Notes: generated by a model not told the origin, from the letters alone. 64,000 nucleotides of DNA from Sporichthyaceae bacterium (GCA_036493475.1 DASXPS010000056.1:21956-85955), one strand, 5' to 3'. Positions 53,318 through 62,991 are shown, numbered from the stretch's first letter. Program-made: numbers and translations.

Positions 53318-55077
53318 TCGCGGAAGCCACGGCTGGTCTTGCGGCCGAGGTAGCCCGCGGTGACCAGGTGCTCGAGCAGCGGCGCCGGGGCATAGCCGGA
53401 TTCCCGGAACTCCGTGTACAGGGTGCGCTCGATGGCCAGCGACACGTCCAGGCCCACCACGTCGAGCAATTCAAACGGGCCCATCGGCAGTCGGCAACCG
53501 GCCTTCATGGCCAGGTCGATGTCGTCCGCGGTGGCGTAGTGCGCCTCGAGCATCTTCACCGCGTCGTTGAGGTAGGGGAACAGCAGCGCGTTGACGATGA
53601 ACCCGGCGCGGTCCCCGCAGGACACCGCAACCTTGCCCAGCGACTTGCACAACGCCCGGGTGGTCTCGACGACGTCCGGCGCGGTGGCGACCGTGTGCAC
53701 CACCTCGACCAGCTTCATGACGGTGGCCGGGTTGAAGAAGTGCATGCCGATCACGTCCGCACCACGGTTGGTCACCGCGGCCAGTTCGATCACCGGCAGG
53801 CTGGAGGTAGTGGTGGCCAGGATCGCGCCCGGTCGACAGATCTCGTCGAGGTTGGCGAACAGTGCGGTCTTCACCGCGAGGTCCTCGACGACGGCCTCCA
53901 CCACCAGGTCCACGCTCGCCAGGTCATCCAACGCGGTGGTGCCGCGCACCCGACCCAGGGCGGCGTCGCGGGCCTCCTCGGTCAGCCGACCGCGCTGCAC
54001 GGACTTCTCCAGCGAACGGGACAGCGCGGAGTTCACCGAGGCGACCCGCTCGTCGCTGCGGGCCACGAACACCACGTCGTGGCCGGCCTTGGCGAACACC
54101 TCGATGATGCCGGTCGCCATGGTGCCGGTGCCGATCACACCGACCTGCTGCACGTCGCGGCGCAACTGGGCCTGCTCGGACTGATTCGGCGTCAGACCGT
54201 CGGCCACCACGGTGGAGGAGCCCGGTTCGGCGTAGGTGTAGAAGCCGCGGCCGGACTTGCGACCGAGCAACCCGGCGGTGACCATCTGCTTGAGCAGCGG
54301 TGCCGGCGCGTGCACCCGACGCCGCCCCTGGCGGTACATCGAGGACAGGATCTCGTAGGTGATGTCCAGGCCGATCAGGTCGATCAACGCGAGCGGGCCC
54401 TGCGGGTAGCCGCAGCCGTACTTCATCGCCGCGTCCAGGTCCTCCCGCGACGCGTAGTGCTCCTCGAACATGGTCACCGCGTGGTTCAGGTACCCGAGCA
54501 GCAGCGCGTTGGTGATGAACCCGCCCTGGTCCCCGCACACCACCGGGGTCAAACCGAGCTTCTCGACGAATGCCCGCACCGAATCGATCACGTCGGCATC
54601 GGTGACCAGCGTGCGCACCACCTCGACGAAACCGATGACCGGCGCCGGGATGAAGAAGTGCAGCCCCACCATGCGGCGCGGGTTGGCCGAGGCCACGGAC
54701 AGCTCGGTGACCGACAGTGAAGAGGTGTTGGTGGCCAGGATCGCGTCCGGCCGCGCGATCTCGTCCAGCTTGGCGAACACCGCACGCTTGACGTCGGCGT
54801 CCTCGGTGACCGCCTCGACGATCAGGTCCAGGTCGGCCAGCGCGGCCGGGTCGTGGCCCAGGCTGATGCGATCCAGCAACGCGGTGCGGTCCTCCGCGGT
54901 GAGCTTGCCGCCCTCCACCGCGCGCGCGGTGGACGCCTCCAACAGCGCCCGGGCCCGGGCCACGCCGGCCTCGTCGATCTCGACGCCGATGACCGTCAGA
55001 CCGTTGCGGGCGAACACCTCGGCGATGCCCGAGCCCATCACGCCGACCCCGATGACCCCGACCTGCTTGAACTCCAT
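53302..55077 (-). CDS. Tandem 3-hydroxyacyl-CoA dehydrogenase (two complete domains)
   Basis: A 591-residue fusion of two 3-hydroxybutyryl-CoA dehydrogenase-like units. Unit 1 has VGVIGVGVMGSGIAEVFA and LHFFIPAPVIGFVEVV; unit 2 (from about residue 308) has VGVIGTGTMATGIIEVFA and MHFFNPATVMKLVEVV. The catalytic His (His140 in unit 1) and Glu are present in both. In unit 1 the conserved Asn of HFFNP is Ile143, so the first site may be altered. Both C-terminal helical domains end with LGRKSGRGFYTYA or LGRKTSRGFRDYA. AGGAGA precedes ATG 55077. It supplies the NAD-linked step between thiolase and enoyl-CoA hydratase. Confidence 0.93.
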   Translation of the reverse strand: MEFKQVGVIGVGVMGSGIAEVFARNGLTVIGVEIDEAGVARARALLEASTARAVEGGKLTAEDRTALLDRISLGHDPAALADLDLIVEAVTEDADVKRAVFAKLDEIARPDAILATNTSSLSVTELSVASANPRRMVGLHFFIPAPVIGFVEVVRTLVTDADVIDSVRAFVEKLGLTPVVCGDQGGFITNALLLGYLNHAVTMFEEHYASREDLDAAMKYGCGYPQGPLALIDLIGLDITYEILSSMYRQGRRRVHAPAPLLKQMVTAGLLGRKSGRGFYTYAEPGSSTVVADGLTPNQSEQAQLRRDVQQVGVIGTGTMATGIIEVFAKAGHDVVFVARSDERVASVNSALSRSLEKSVQRGRLTEEARDAALGRVRGTTALDDLASVDLVVEAVVEDLAVKTALFANLDEICRPGAILATTTSSLPVIELAAVTNRGADVIGMHFFNPATVMKLVEVVHTVATAPDVVETTRALCKSLGKVAVSCGDRAGFIVNALLFPYLNDAVKMLEAHYATADDIDLAMKAGCRLPMGPFELLDVVGLDVSLAIERTLYTEFRESGYAPAPLLEHLVTAGYLGRKTSRGFRDYAKS

Positions 55078-55162
55078 CGTTCTCCTGCCTCCAAGTCCCC
55101 ATCGGACTGCCGAGGACCAACGTAGCCGCCTCGGTTGCCGCGGTCGCCGGTAGGTTTGTGCC

Positions 55163-55822
55163 GTGCGTGTGGTGATCGCCCGGTGCGAGGTGAACTACGT
55201 CGGGCGGCTCACCGCACATTTGCCGGAGGCCACCCGCTTGCTGCTGGTGAAGGCCGACGGCTCGGTGCTGGTGCACTCCGATGGCGGCTCCTACAAACCG
55301 CTGAACTGGATGTCCCCGCCGTGCTCACGCACCGAGACGGACACCGGTTGGTTGGTCACGAACAAGGCCGGTGAGCAGCTGCAGATCACCCTGTACGAGG
55401 TACTGCACGACTCCAGCCACGACCTGGGCATCGACCCCGGCCTGGTCAAGGACGGCGTCGAGGCGCACCTGCAGGTCCTGCTCGCCGAGCAGGCCGAGGT
55501 CCTCGGCCCGGGGTGGCGCTTGATCCGCCGGGAATACCCGACGTCCATCGGCCCGGTCGATCTGCTCTGCCGCGACGCCACCGGCGGCACAGTGGCCGTC
55601 GAGATCAAGCGGCGCGGCGAGATCGACGGCGTGGAGCAGCTGACCCGTTATCTGGACCTGCTCAACCGCGACCCCCTGTTGGCCCCGGTCAGCGGCGTGT
55701 TCGCCGCCCAGGAGATCAAGCCTCAGGCCCGTGTCCTGGCCACCGACCGCGGCATCCGCTGCATCACGCTGGATTACGATGCCCTGCGCGGCGTCGACAA
55801 ACCCGAGGACCGCCTTTTCTGA
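55163..55822 (+). CDS. nucS: Mismatch-specific endonuclease NucS (EndoMS)
   Basis: Non-canonical mismatch repair nuclease of archaea and actinobacteria lacking MutS/MutL, 219 residues. The N-terminal DNA-binding and dimerisation domain begins [20 protein letters not shown]. The C-terminal RecB-like nuclease carries Asp133 in GPVDLLCRD and Glu147/Lys149 in [13 protein letters not shown], followed by [19 protein letters not shown]. The extreme C-terminus EDRLF matches the sliding-clamp-binding tail. GTG 55163 is the start. The presence of this gene is itself evidence for an actinomycete. The helicase gene follows 47 bases later. Confidence 0.97.
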   Translation: MRVVIARCEVNYVGRLTAHLPEATRLLLVKADGSVLVHSDGGSYKPLNWMSPPCSRTETDTGWLVTNKAGEQLQITLYEVLHDSSHDLGIDPGLVKDGVEAHLQVLLAEQAEVLGPGWRLIRREYPTSIGPVDLLCRDATGGTVAVEIKRRGEIDGVEQLTRYLDLLNRDPLLAPVSGVFAAQEIKPQARVLATDRGIRCITLDYDALRGVDKPEDRLF

Positions 55823-55869
55823 GCCGTTCCTCCCACCGCTTGTCACCGCCCGCCATTAGCGTCTGAGGC

Positions 55870-58800
55870 ATGTCCGTCGACCCCGGTTTCGCCTGCGACC
55901 GGGACAGCTTGCGCGCCGGGGTGGGCACCGCGACGTTCCTGCGCGGGGTGGCCTACGCGGACAACGGCGCCGTGCAGCACGTGGCCTGGCGAGAGGCCGT
56001 CCGGACGCTGGTCGGGTCGGTGATCGGCAGCCGGGGCGAGAAGTACCTGACCACCGTGCGCTTCGACGACTCCGCGCCGGCCCGGTTCCGCCGCGGGGAA
56101 TGCACCTGCCCGATGCGCCACGACTGCAAGCACGCGGTTGCCCTGGCCCTGGTCGCCTCCCGGCAGGCGGCCGCGACCCCGCCGCCGGCGCCCACGCCGG
56201 CCACCTGGGAGACGCCCTGGGAGTCCCTGCTCGGCGCGACGCCGGGTGAGGCGACCCCGCCCGCCCGGCACACCCTGGCCATCGAGCTGGCCCTGACCCG
56301 GACACCGACCAACCGCTGGGACGGCACCCGGCTGGCCGGCAGCCTCGAGCTGTCCGCTCGCCTGGCGCGCAACGGCCGCAGGGGCTGGATCGCCGGCGGG
56401 TTGGCCTGGGGCAGGCTCTCCGGCCTGCAGTTCTCCGCCGACTACGACCCCGAGCAGGTCCGGGTGCTGGCCGACCTGCACGCCCTCTACCGGGCCCGCA
56501 CGGGCAGCGGGTGGAACGGCTACGCCAACTACGGCGAGGACCGCACCATCGAGCTGTCCGCGATCACCTCCAACGCGCTGTTCCCGCTGCTGGCCGCCGG
56601 CCTCGCCGCCGGGATCCGCCTGGTGCACACCACGCCCGACCTGGGTGACCTGCCGCCGATCGTCGCCGCCGAACTGTGCCTGGACGTCACCGGTGCCGAC
56701 GGCGCGGGCACAGATCTGCGCGCCGCTCCGGTGCTGCGGATCGACGGCAGCACCGCCGCGGTGGTGCCGGTCGCCTTCATCGGCAACGGGATCGGCGCGG
56801 TGGTCGTGCCCGCCGCCGAGCCGGACTTCACCGGCAACCCGGCAACCTGGCCGCTGCGGCTGGTCTCGCTGTCCGCCCCGACTCCGCCGACGATCCTGCG
56901 GATGGCGTTGGAGCAGCGCAGTCTGCCGGTACCCGAGCAGCACCACGACCGCTTCCGCGACGAGTACTACCCACGGCTGCGCCTGCTCGCCCCGGTGATC
57001 TCCAGCGACGGTTCGTTTCACCCCCCGCAGGTCTCCGCGCCCGTATTGGTGCTGCAGGCCACCTACGGCGATGAGCACGCGCTGGCGCTGCGCTGGGGGT
57101 GGGACTACAACGTCAGCGGCACCCAACGTCGGCTGCCGGTGGGCGGCGAGGAGGGCGCCGGGTACCGGGACCGCACAGCCGAGGCGGTGCTCCGCGAGAG
57201 TCTCGGGCGGGGGTTCACCGAGTTCGGGCTCAGCGACGCTGCGCAGGGCGTGGCGTCGTGCACCGGCCTGGACACCATGCGGTTCACCACCGAGTTCCTC
57301 CCGCTGCTGCGGGATCGCATGGACATCCGGCTGGAGATCCTCGGCACGCCTGCCGATTACCGCGAGGCCGACGACGCGGTGCGCATCGGCGTCTCCACCA
57401 CGGCCGTGCGTGGCGACGGCGACTGGTTCGACCTCGGCATCTCGGTGACGGTCGACGGCGAGACCGTGCCGTTCCTCGACCTGTTCGTCGCGCTGGCCAA
57501 GGGCCGCTCGCAGCTGCTGTTGCCCGGCGGGGCGTACTTCTCATTGGACAAGCCGCAACTGCTCGCGCTGCGCCGGCTCATCGAGGAGGCCCGCGCCTTG
57601 AGCGACGCCCCGGAGGGGCCACTGCGAATCAGCAGGTACCAGACCTCGGTATGGGAGGAACTGGTCGGCCTGGGCGTGGTGGACCGACAGGCCGTCGCCT
57701 GGAAGTCCCACGTCGCGGCGCTGCGCCGGTTGGAGAAAGTCGGCGGGGCGCCGCTGCCGCCGGGCGTGCACGCCGAACTGAGGCCCTATCAGCTCGAGGG
57801 CTTCGAGTGGCTGGCGTTCCTGTGGGAACACCGCCTGGGCGGAATCCTGGCCGACGACATGGGGCTGGGCAAGACGCTGCAGTCCCTGGCCCTGATCGCG
57901 CACGCCCGCGACACGCAGCCGGACGCCCCGCCGTTCCTGATCGTCGCGCCGACCTCGGTGGTATCCAACTGGGCGACCGAGTCCGCCCGGTTCACCCCGG
58001 GCCTGCGGGTGCACACCGTGTCCGGGACCGCACGGCGCACCACGCGCGAGGGCGGCACCCACATCGCCGAACTCGCCGCCGGCGCGGACGCCGTGGTCAC
58101 CTCCTACGCCCTGCTGCGCATCGATGCCGAGTCCTATCAGGCCCACGAGTGGGCGGGCCTGCTGCTGGACGAGGCGCAGTTCGTGAAGAACCGCAACGCC
58201 AAGGTGCACCGGGCGGCCCGGCAGCTCCGCGCGCCGTTCAAGCTCGCGATCACCGGCACCCCGCTGGAGAACTCGGTGCTGGAACTGTGGTCGCTGCTCT
58301 CGATCACCGCGCCGGGCCTGTTCCCCGACCCCGGCGCGTTCAAGGAGTTCTACGCCACCCCGATCGAACGCAACGGTGACACCGAACTCCTGGCCCAGTT
58401 GCGTCGCCGGATCCGCCCGTTGCTCAAGCGCCGGACCAAGGAGCAGGTCGCGCCGGAGCTACCGGCCAAGCAGGAACAACGGCTCGAGCTCGAACTCGAT
58501 CCGCGCCATCGCAAGATCTACGACGTCGCGTTGGCCCGGGAGCGCCAGAAGGTGCTCAAGCTGCTCGACAACCTCGACGGCAACCGGTTCATGATCCTGC
58601 GCTCGATCACCCTGTTGCGCCAACTGAGCCTGCACCCGGGGCTGGCCTCCGACGAGCACCGCGACGTGCCCAACGTCAAGATCGACGAACTCCTCGCGCA
58701 TCTCGACGCCGTCGCCGGGACCGGGCACCGCACGCTGGTGTTCAGCCAGTTCACCGGGCTGCTGGACCTGATCGAGGCGCGGCTGGCCGCGGCCGGCATC

Positions 58801-59175
58801 GAGCACTGCCGACTGGACGGCAGCACCACGCGCCGGGCGGAGGTAATCACCCGGTTCAAGGAGGGCACCGTCCCGGTGTTCCTGATCAGCCTCAAGGCCG
58901 GCGGGTTCGGGCTGAACCTCACCGAGGCCGACTACTGCTTCCTGATGGACCCCTGGTGGAACCCGGCCGCCGAGGCCCAGGCCGTCGACCGCACCCACCG
59001 CATCGGTCAGACCCGCACCGTGCACGTGTACCGGCTGATCGCGCACGACACCATTGAGGCGCGGGTCATGGCGCTGCAGGCCCGCAAGTCCGAGCTGTTC
59101 GCGAGCGTGCTGGACACCGGCGACGGCTTCGGCGGGCGGTTCGACGCCGAGGACATCCGCGGCCTGTTCGCCTGA
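55870..59175 (+). CDS. SNF2-family helicase with N-terminal SWIM zinc finger
   Basis: A 1101-residue DNA-dependent ATPase. The N-terminus carries a SWIM finger, CTCPMRHDCKH (Cys78, Cys80, Cys86, His88). A long middle region (about 100-600) lacks recognisable motifs and probably recognises substrate. The SNF2 core starts near 640: Walker A DDMGLGKTLQSLALIAHA (about 662), box II LLLDEAQFVKNRNAK (about 766), motif III ITGTPLENSVLELWSLL. The helicase C domain contains LVFSQFTGLLDLIEARL, LKAGGFGLNLTEADYC and VDRTHRIGQTRTVHVYRL. It probably remodels DNA-protein complexes during repair or transcription. The neighbouring nucS supports a DNA-maintenance role. It converges with meaA. Confidence 0.94.
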   Translation: MSVDPGFACDRDSLRAGVGTATFLRGVAYADNGAVQHVAWREAVRTLVGSVIGSRGEKYLTTVRFDDSAPARFRRGECTCPMRHDCKHAVALALVASRQAAATPPPAPTPATWETPWESLLGATPGEATPPARHTLAIELALTRTPTNRWDGTRLAGSLELSARLARNGRRGWIAGGLAWGRLSGLQFSADYDPEQVRVLADLHALYRARTGSGWNGYANYGEDRTIELSAITSNALFPLLAAGLAAGIRLVHTTPDLGDLPPIVAAELCLDVTGADGAGTDLRAAPVLRIDGSTAAVVPVAFIGNGIGAVVVPAAEPDFTGNPATWPLRLVSLSAPTPPTILRMALEQRSLPVPEQHHDRFRDEYYPRLRLLAPVISSDGSFHPPQVSAPVLVLQATYGDEHALALRWGWDYNVSGTQRRLPVGGEEGAGYRDRTAEAVLRESLGRGFTEFGLSDAAQGVASCTGLDTMRFTTEFLPLLRDRMDIRLEILGTPADYREADDAVRIGVSTTAVRGDGDWFDLGISVTVDGETVPFLDLFVALAKGRSQLLLPGGAYFSLDKPQLLALRRLIEEARALSDAPEGPLRISRYQTSVWEELVGLGVVDRQAVAWKSHVAALRRLEKVGGAPLPPGVHAELRPYQLEGFEWLAFLWEHRLGGILADDMGLGKTLQSLALIAHARDTQPDAPPFLIVAPTSVVSNWATESARFTPGLRVHTVSGTARRTTREGGTHIAELAAGADAVVTSYALLRIDAESYQAHEWAGLLLDEAQFVKNRNAKVHRAARQLRAPFKLAITGTPLENSVLELWSLLSITAPGLFPDPGAFKEFYATPIERNGDTELLAQLRRRIRPLLKRRTKEQVAPELPAKQEQRLELELDPRHRKIYDVALARERQKVLKLLDNLDGNRFMILRSITLLRQLSLHPGLASDEHRDVPNVKIDELLAHLDAVAGTGHRTLVFSQFTGLLDLIEARLAAAGIEHCRLDGSTTRRAEVITRFKEGTVPVFLISLKAGGFGLNLTEADYCFLMDPWWNPAAEAQAVDRTHRIGQTRTVHVYRLIAHDTIEARVMALQARKSELFASVLDTGDGFGGRFDAEDIRGLFA

Positions 59176-59193
59176 TGCCGCGGCGCCGATCGC

Positions 59194-59317
59194 CGCTGCG
59201 CTCATTCATGAGCGCAGCGAGTTCTCTCATACGCCAGTCGTCAGTTTGGGGCCGTTTTCGGGGCTCAGAATGACGCCTCGCGTATGACAGTGCTCGCTCA
59301 GATCATGAATGAGCGAG
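59194..59317. repeat. Nested inverted repeats between convergent genes
   Basis: Three structures occupy the 127-base gap and the end of meaA. First, a near-continuous palindrome at 59194-59219 (12-bp arms CGCTGCGCTCAT, 2-base centre). Second, TCATACGC (59227-59234) with GCGTATGA (59280-59287), enclosing CGTCA (59239-59243) and TGACG (59271-59275). Third, CTCGCTCA (59293-59300) with TGAGCGAG (59310-59317) around the meaA stop codon. Together they could act as a bidirectional terminator or be a dispersed intergenic repeat element. Confidence 0.75.
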
Positions 59318-61318
59318 TGGCACCAATCCGTTTGCGGCGCGGATGACGTCCACGATGCGCACCATGATCTCGGTCAGCCCGTAGTCCTTCGGGGTGAACA
59401 CCGCGGCCACGCCGGCCCGGGTCAGCGCCCGCGCGTCAGCGTCCGGAATGATCCCGCCGACGATCACCGGCAGGTCCCCGGCGCCGGCCTCGCGCAGGCC
59501 GGCGAGCACCGCCGGGATCAGCTCCATGTGCGATCCGGAAAGGATCGACAGGCCCACGCAGTGCACGTCCTCGGCGACCGCCGCGGCCACGATCTGCTCC
59601 GGGGTGAGCCGGATGCCCTGGTAGACGACCTCGAAGCCGACGTCGCGGGCGCGCACCGCCACCTGCTCGGCGCCGTTGGAGTGCCCGTCCAGGCCCGGCT
59701 TGCCGACCAGCAGGCGCAACCGACGGCCCAGTTCCTCACCGGTCCGCGCGACCGCGGCCCGGGCGGCGGCGATGCCCTCGCCGTCGGGGGCGCCGCTCAC
59801 GCCCGACACCCCGGTCGGGGCGCGGTACTCGCCGAACACCTCGCGCAGCGCACCGGACCACTCCCCGGTCGTGACGCCGGCCCGTACGCAGGCCAGCGTG
59901 GCCACCATCAGGTTCTCCCCCGTCTTCGCGGCCGCGGCCAAGGCGTCCAGTGAGGCCACCACGGCGTCGTTGTCCCGCTCGGCCCGCCAGGCCTGCACGT
60001 TCGCGATCGCGGCGGCTTCCGCCTCGGGGTCGGCGGTCTGGATGGCCGCGTCCAGGTCGGCCAGCAGCGGGTTGGGCTCGGACTCGGTGAACGCGTTGAC
60101 GCCCACCACCACGTCCTCACCGGACTCCAGCCGGGCGCGCCGAGCCGCGTGCGAGGCCACCAGGGCGGCCTTCATGTAGCCGGACTCCACCGCGGCCACC
60201 GCGCCGCCCAGTTCCGCGATGCGGTCCATCTCGGCCCGGGCGTCGGCCACCAACTGGGCGACCTTCGCCTCCACCACCACCGAGCCGGTGAACAGGTCGT
60301 CGTAGTCCAACAGGTCCGACTCGTGCACCAACACCTGCTGGATGCGCAGCGACCACTGCTGGTCCCAGGGCCGCGGCAGGCCCAACGCCTCGTTCCAGGT
60401 GGGCAGCTGGACGGCCCGCGCCCGGGCGTCCTTGGACAGCGTGACGCCGAGCATCTCCAGCACGATGCGCTGGATGTTGTTCTCCGGCTGCGCCTCGGTC
60501 AGGCCGAGCGAGTTCACCTGCACGCCGTAGCGGAACCGCCGCGCCTTGGCGTCGGTGACCCCGTAGCGGTTCAGGCACAGCTCGTCCCACAGCGCGACGA
60601 ACGCGCGCATCTTGCACATCTCCTCGACGAAGCGCACGCCGGAGTTCACGAAGAACGAAATGCGGGCGACGACCTCGCCGAAATCTTCGACCGCCACCTG
60701 CCCGGAGTCGCGCACCGCGTCCAGCACCGCGACCGCGGTGGACATCGCGAAGGCCAACTCCTGCACGGGGGTGGCCCCCGCCTCCTGCAGGTGGTAGCTG
60801 CAGATGTTGATCGGGTTCCACTTCGGCACGTTGGCCACGGTGTAGGCGATGGTGTCCACGGTCAGCCGCATGGACGCGGCCGGCGGGAACACGTAGGTGC
60901 CGCGGGACAGATACTCCTTGAGAATGTCGTTCTGCGTGGTCCCGGCCAGCTGGCGCAACACCTCGACGCGGTCCTGGCCCGCCGCCTCGGCCTGCTCCTC
61001 GGCGACCACCTGATACATCGCCAGCAACCACATCGCGGTGGCGTTGATGGTCATCGAGGTGTTCATGGTGTCCAGCGGGATGCCGTCGAACAGTCGACGC
61101 ATCTCCCCCAGGTGCGCCACCGGCACACCGACCTTGCCGACCTCGCCCCGGGCCAGCACGTGGTCCGGGTCATAGCCGGTCTGGGTGGGCAGGTCGAAGG
61201 CGACCGACAACCCGGTCTGACCCTTGGCCAGGTTGCGTCGGTACAGCGCGTTCGAACCACTGGCCGAGGAGTGACCGGCATAGGTACGGATCAACCAGGG
61301 TTTGTCGCGGTGCGGCAT
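59303..61318 (-). CDS. meaA: B12-dependent ethylmalonyl-CoA mutase (MeaA-type)
   Basis: Rearranges 2R-ethylmalonyl-CoA to methylsuccinyl-CoA in the ethylmalonyl-CoA pathway. The 671-residue protein joins the substrate-binding barrel and the cobalamin domain in one chain. Barrel motifs are RTYAGHSSASGSNALYRRNL, GLSVAFDLPTQTGYDPDHVL, NTSMTINATAMWLLAMYQVV and NPINICSYHLQEAGATPVQE. The B12 domain (from about 535) has KPGLDGHSNGAEQVAVRARD, with the His that ligates cobalt, then GIRLTPEQIV and VGGIIPDADA. GTGGGAGG precedes ATG 61318. It resembles streptomycete MeaA more than methylmalonyl-CoA mutase large subunits. ccr and meaB in the window fit this. Confidence 0.95.
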   Translation of the reverse strand: MPHRDKPWLIRTYAGHSSASGSNALYRRNLAKGQTGLSVAFDLPTQTGYDPDHVLARGEVGKVGVPVAHLGEMRRLFDGIPLDTMNTSMTINATAMWLLAMYQVVAEEQAEAAGQDRVEVLRQLAGTTQNDILKEYLSRGTYVFPPAASMRLTVDTIAYTVANVPKWNPINICSYHLQEAGATPVQELAFAMSTAVAVLDAVRDSGQVAVEDFGEVVARISFFVNSGVRFVEEMCKMRAFVALWDELCLNRYGVTDAKARRFRYGVQVNSLGLTEAQPENNIQRIVLEMLGVTLSKDARARAVQLPTWNEALGLPRPWDQQWSLRIQQVLVHESDLLDYDDLFTGSVVVEAKVAQLVADARAEMDRIAELGGAVAAVESGYMKAALVASHAARRARLESGEDVVVGVNAFTESEPNPLLADLDAAIQTADPEAEAAAIANVQAWRAERDNDAVVASLDALAAAAKTGENLMVATLACVRAGVTTGEWSGALREVFGEYRAPTGVSGVSGAPDGEGIAAARAAVARTGEELGRRLRLLVGKPGLDGHSNGAEQVAVRARDVGFEVVYQGIRLTPEQIVAAAVAEDVHCVGLSILSGSHMELIPAVLAGLREAGAGDLPVIVGGIIPDADARALTRAGVAAVFTPKDYGLTEIMVRIVDVIRAANGLVPLAHS

Positions 61319-61351
61319 CGTCGACCTCCCACTCCATGGTACGCATGGGCG

Positions 61352-61681
61352 GTGGGGCACGACTCCGGCCACGTCTCCTGGGCGCCGTTTCTCGCATTTG
61401 CCGTGGTCGGGGTGCTGATCATGGTGCTGCGCTGGGCGTATTCAGCTCGACGGGACAGCCTGTTGTCCACCCCGGTGCACCGCGGCCGGGACAACGACTA
61501 CGGACTGCTTGTCCCCGTCGCGGCGCCGCAGAGTGAACTGGGTGGCGTGCGGGCCCGGCAGCGCCTCGAGGCGGCCGGCATCAAGGCCACGCTGACCCGC
61601 ACCGAATCCGGCCTTCGCCTGCTGGTGTTCCCCGACGACGCCGACGCCGCGCGCCGGATCCTCAACGAAGGAGCAAGCTGA
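61352..61681 (+). CDS. Small single-pass membrane protein
   Basis: A 109-residue protein with GTG start at 61352. A short N-terminal segment is followed by one membrane helix (about 11-28, PFLAFAVVGVLIMVLRWAYS). A cytoplasmic domain follows (DYGLLVPVAAPQ, ARQRLEAAGIKATLTRTESG, LRLLVFPDDADAARRILNEG). The soluble part has the length and pattern of a small DUF2007-like alpha/beta domain. It is divergent from meaA (33-base gap) and convergent with murA (7-base gap). The much longer open frame extending upstream is antisense to meaA and was rejected. No function is assigned. Confidence 0.75.
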   Translation: MGHDSGHVSWAPFLAFAVVGVLIMVLRWAYSARRDSLLSTPVHRGRDNDYGLLVPVAAPQSELGGVRARQRLEAAGIKATLTRTESGLRLLVFPDDADAARRILNEGAS

Positions 61682-61688
61682 CGGGGTC

Positions 61689-62963
61689 TCAGCCCTCAAA
61701 GACATCGGGATCCGGTTCCCGGACCATCACCGCACCCAGTGCGCACATCTTCTCCACGAACCCGGCGTAGCCGCGGTCGATGTGGTGCACGTCGGTGATG
61801 ATGGTCTCCCCGTCGGCAACCAGGCCGGCCAGCACCAGACCGGCGCCGGCCCGGATGTCGTGCGCCCGCACCGGGGCACCGGACAGCTGCTCCCGTCCGC
61901 GCACCACCGCGTGGTGCCCCTCGGTCTTGATCTCCGCGCCGAGCCGAACCATCTCGTCGATGAACATGAACCGCGCCTCGAACACGTTCTCGGTGACCAT
62001 CGCGGCACCCGCCGCGATGGTGTTCAGCGCGATGTACGCGGGCTGCAGGTCGGTCGGGAAGCCCGGGTAGGGCAGCGTCATGATGTCGACGGCCTCCGGC
62101 CGCCGCTCCATGGACACCCGGAACCCGTCGGTCAGCAATTCCACGTCGGCCCCGGCGGTGACCAGCTTGTCCAGCGGCAGCTCGAGGTGGTGCGGGTTGG
62201 CGTTGCGGACAATCACGTCGCCCCGGGTCATCGCGGCGGCCACCGCCCAGGTGCCGGCCACGATCCGATCGGCCACCGTGCGGTGCTCGGTCGGGCTCAG
62301 CGAGCTGACCCCCTCCACCTCGATCGTGGAGGATCCCGCGCCGACCACCTTGGCGCCCATCGCGCACAACATGTCGGCGAGGTCGACGATCTCCGGTTCG
62401 CGCGCGGCGTTGTCGATCACCGTGGCGCCGTGCGCGAGCACCGCGGCCATCAGCACGTTCTCCGTCGCGCCGACGCTGGGGAAGTCCAGCCACACCGCCG
62501 CGCCGCGCAGCCCGTCCGGCGCGCCGGTGAGGATGTAGCCGTGCTCGAACTCGGTGGTCGCGCCGAGCTTGGCCAGCCCGGCAATGTGCATGTCCAGCGC
62601 CCGGGAGCCGATGTTGTCCCCGCCCGGCAGCGCCACCTTGGCCTGCCCGCAGCGGGCCACCAGGGGGCCCAGCACGCAGATCGAGGCCCGCAGCCGGCGC
62701 ACCAACTCGTATGGCGCCTCGTGCTCCAACGTCTCGGGCACGTCGATCACCACCGTGCCCGCGCCCACCTCGACCTCGCACCCCAGACGACGCAGCACCG
62801 CGGCCATGTACTCGATGTCCAGGATGTCCGGCACCGCGGTCAGGGTGCTCCGACCTGGCGCCAACAGCGCCGCCGCCATCAGCTTGAGCACGCTGTTCTT
62901 GGCCCCGTCGACGGTCACCTCACCGCGAAGGCGCGTCCCGCCCTGTACCCGGAACCTGTCCAC
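61689..62963 (-). CDS. murA: UDP-N-acetylglucosamine 1-carboxyvinyltransferase
   Basis: First committed step of peptidoglycan synthesis: transfer of enolpyruvate from PEP to UDP-GlcNAc, cytoplasmic, 424 residues. It begins [20 protein letters not shown] and has [17 protein letters not shown] and the C-terminal [19 protein letters not shown]. In the active-site loop the residue that is Cys in most bacteria is Asp116 here ([16 protein letters not shown]). The same Cys-to-Asp change is known in Mycobacterium tuberculosis MurA and makes it insensitive to fosfomycin. ATG 62963 is the start. Confidence 0.97.
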   Translation of the reverse strand: MDRFRVQGGTRLRGEVTVDGAKNSVLKLMAAALLAPGRSTLTAVPDILDIEYMAAVLRRLGCEVEVGAGTVVIDVPETLEHEAPYELVRRLRASICVLGPLVARCGQAKVALPGGDNIGSRALDMHIAGLAKLGATTEFEHGYILTGAPDGLRGAAVWLDFPSVGATENVLMAAVLAHGATVIDNAAREPEIVDLADMLCAMGAKVVGAGSSTIEVEGVSSLSPTEHRTVADRIVAGTWAVAAAMTRGDVIVRNANPHHLELPLDKLVTAGADVELLTDGFRVSMERRPEAVDIMTLPYPGFPTDLQPAYIALNTIAAGAAMVTENVFEARFMFIDEMVRLGAEIKTEGHHAVVRGREQLSGAPVRAHDIRAGAGLVLAGLVADGETIITDVHHIDRGYAGFVEKMCALGAVMVREPDPDVFEG

Positions 62964-62991
62964 CGCCCGATGTTATTGCCCCCGGCAGGCC

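Noticed and set aside
59303..61318. Naming the mutase as methylmalonyl-CoA mutase large subunit
   Set aside because: The length, single-chain layout and motif wording match MeaA/ethylmalonyl-CoA mutase, and ccr is present. No small subunit is adjacent.
60149..61681. 510-codon plus-strand frame ending with the small membrane protein
   Set aside because: Most of it is antisense to meaA. Only the part from about 61352, with a membrane helix and soluble domain, looks like a protein.
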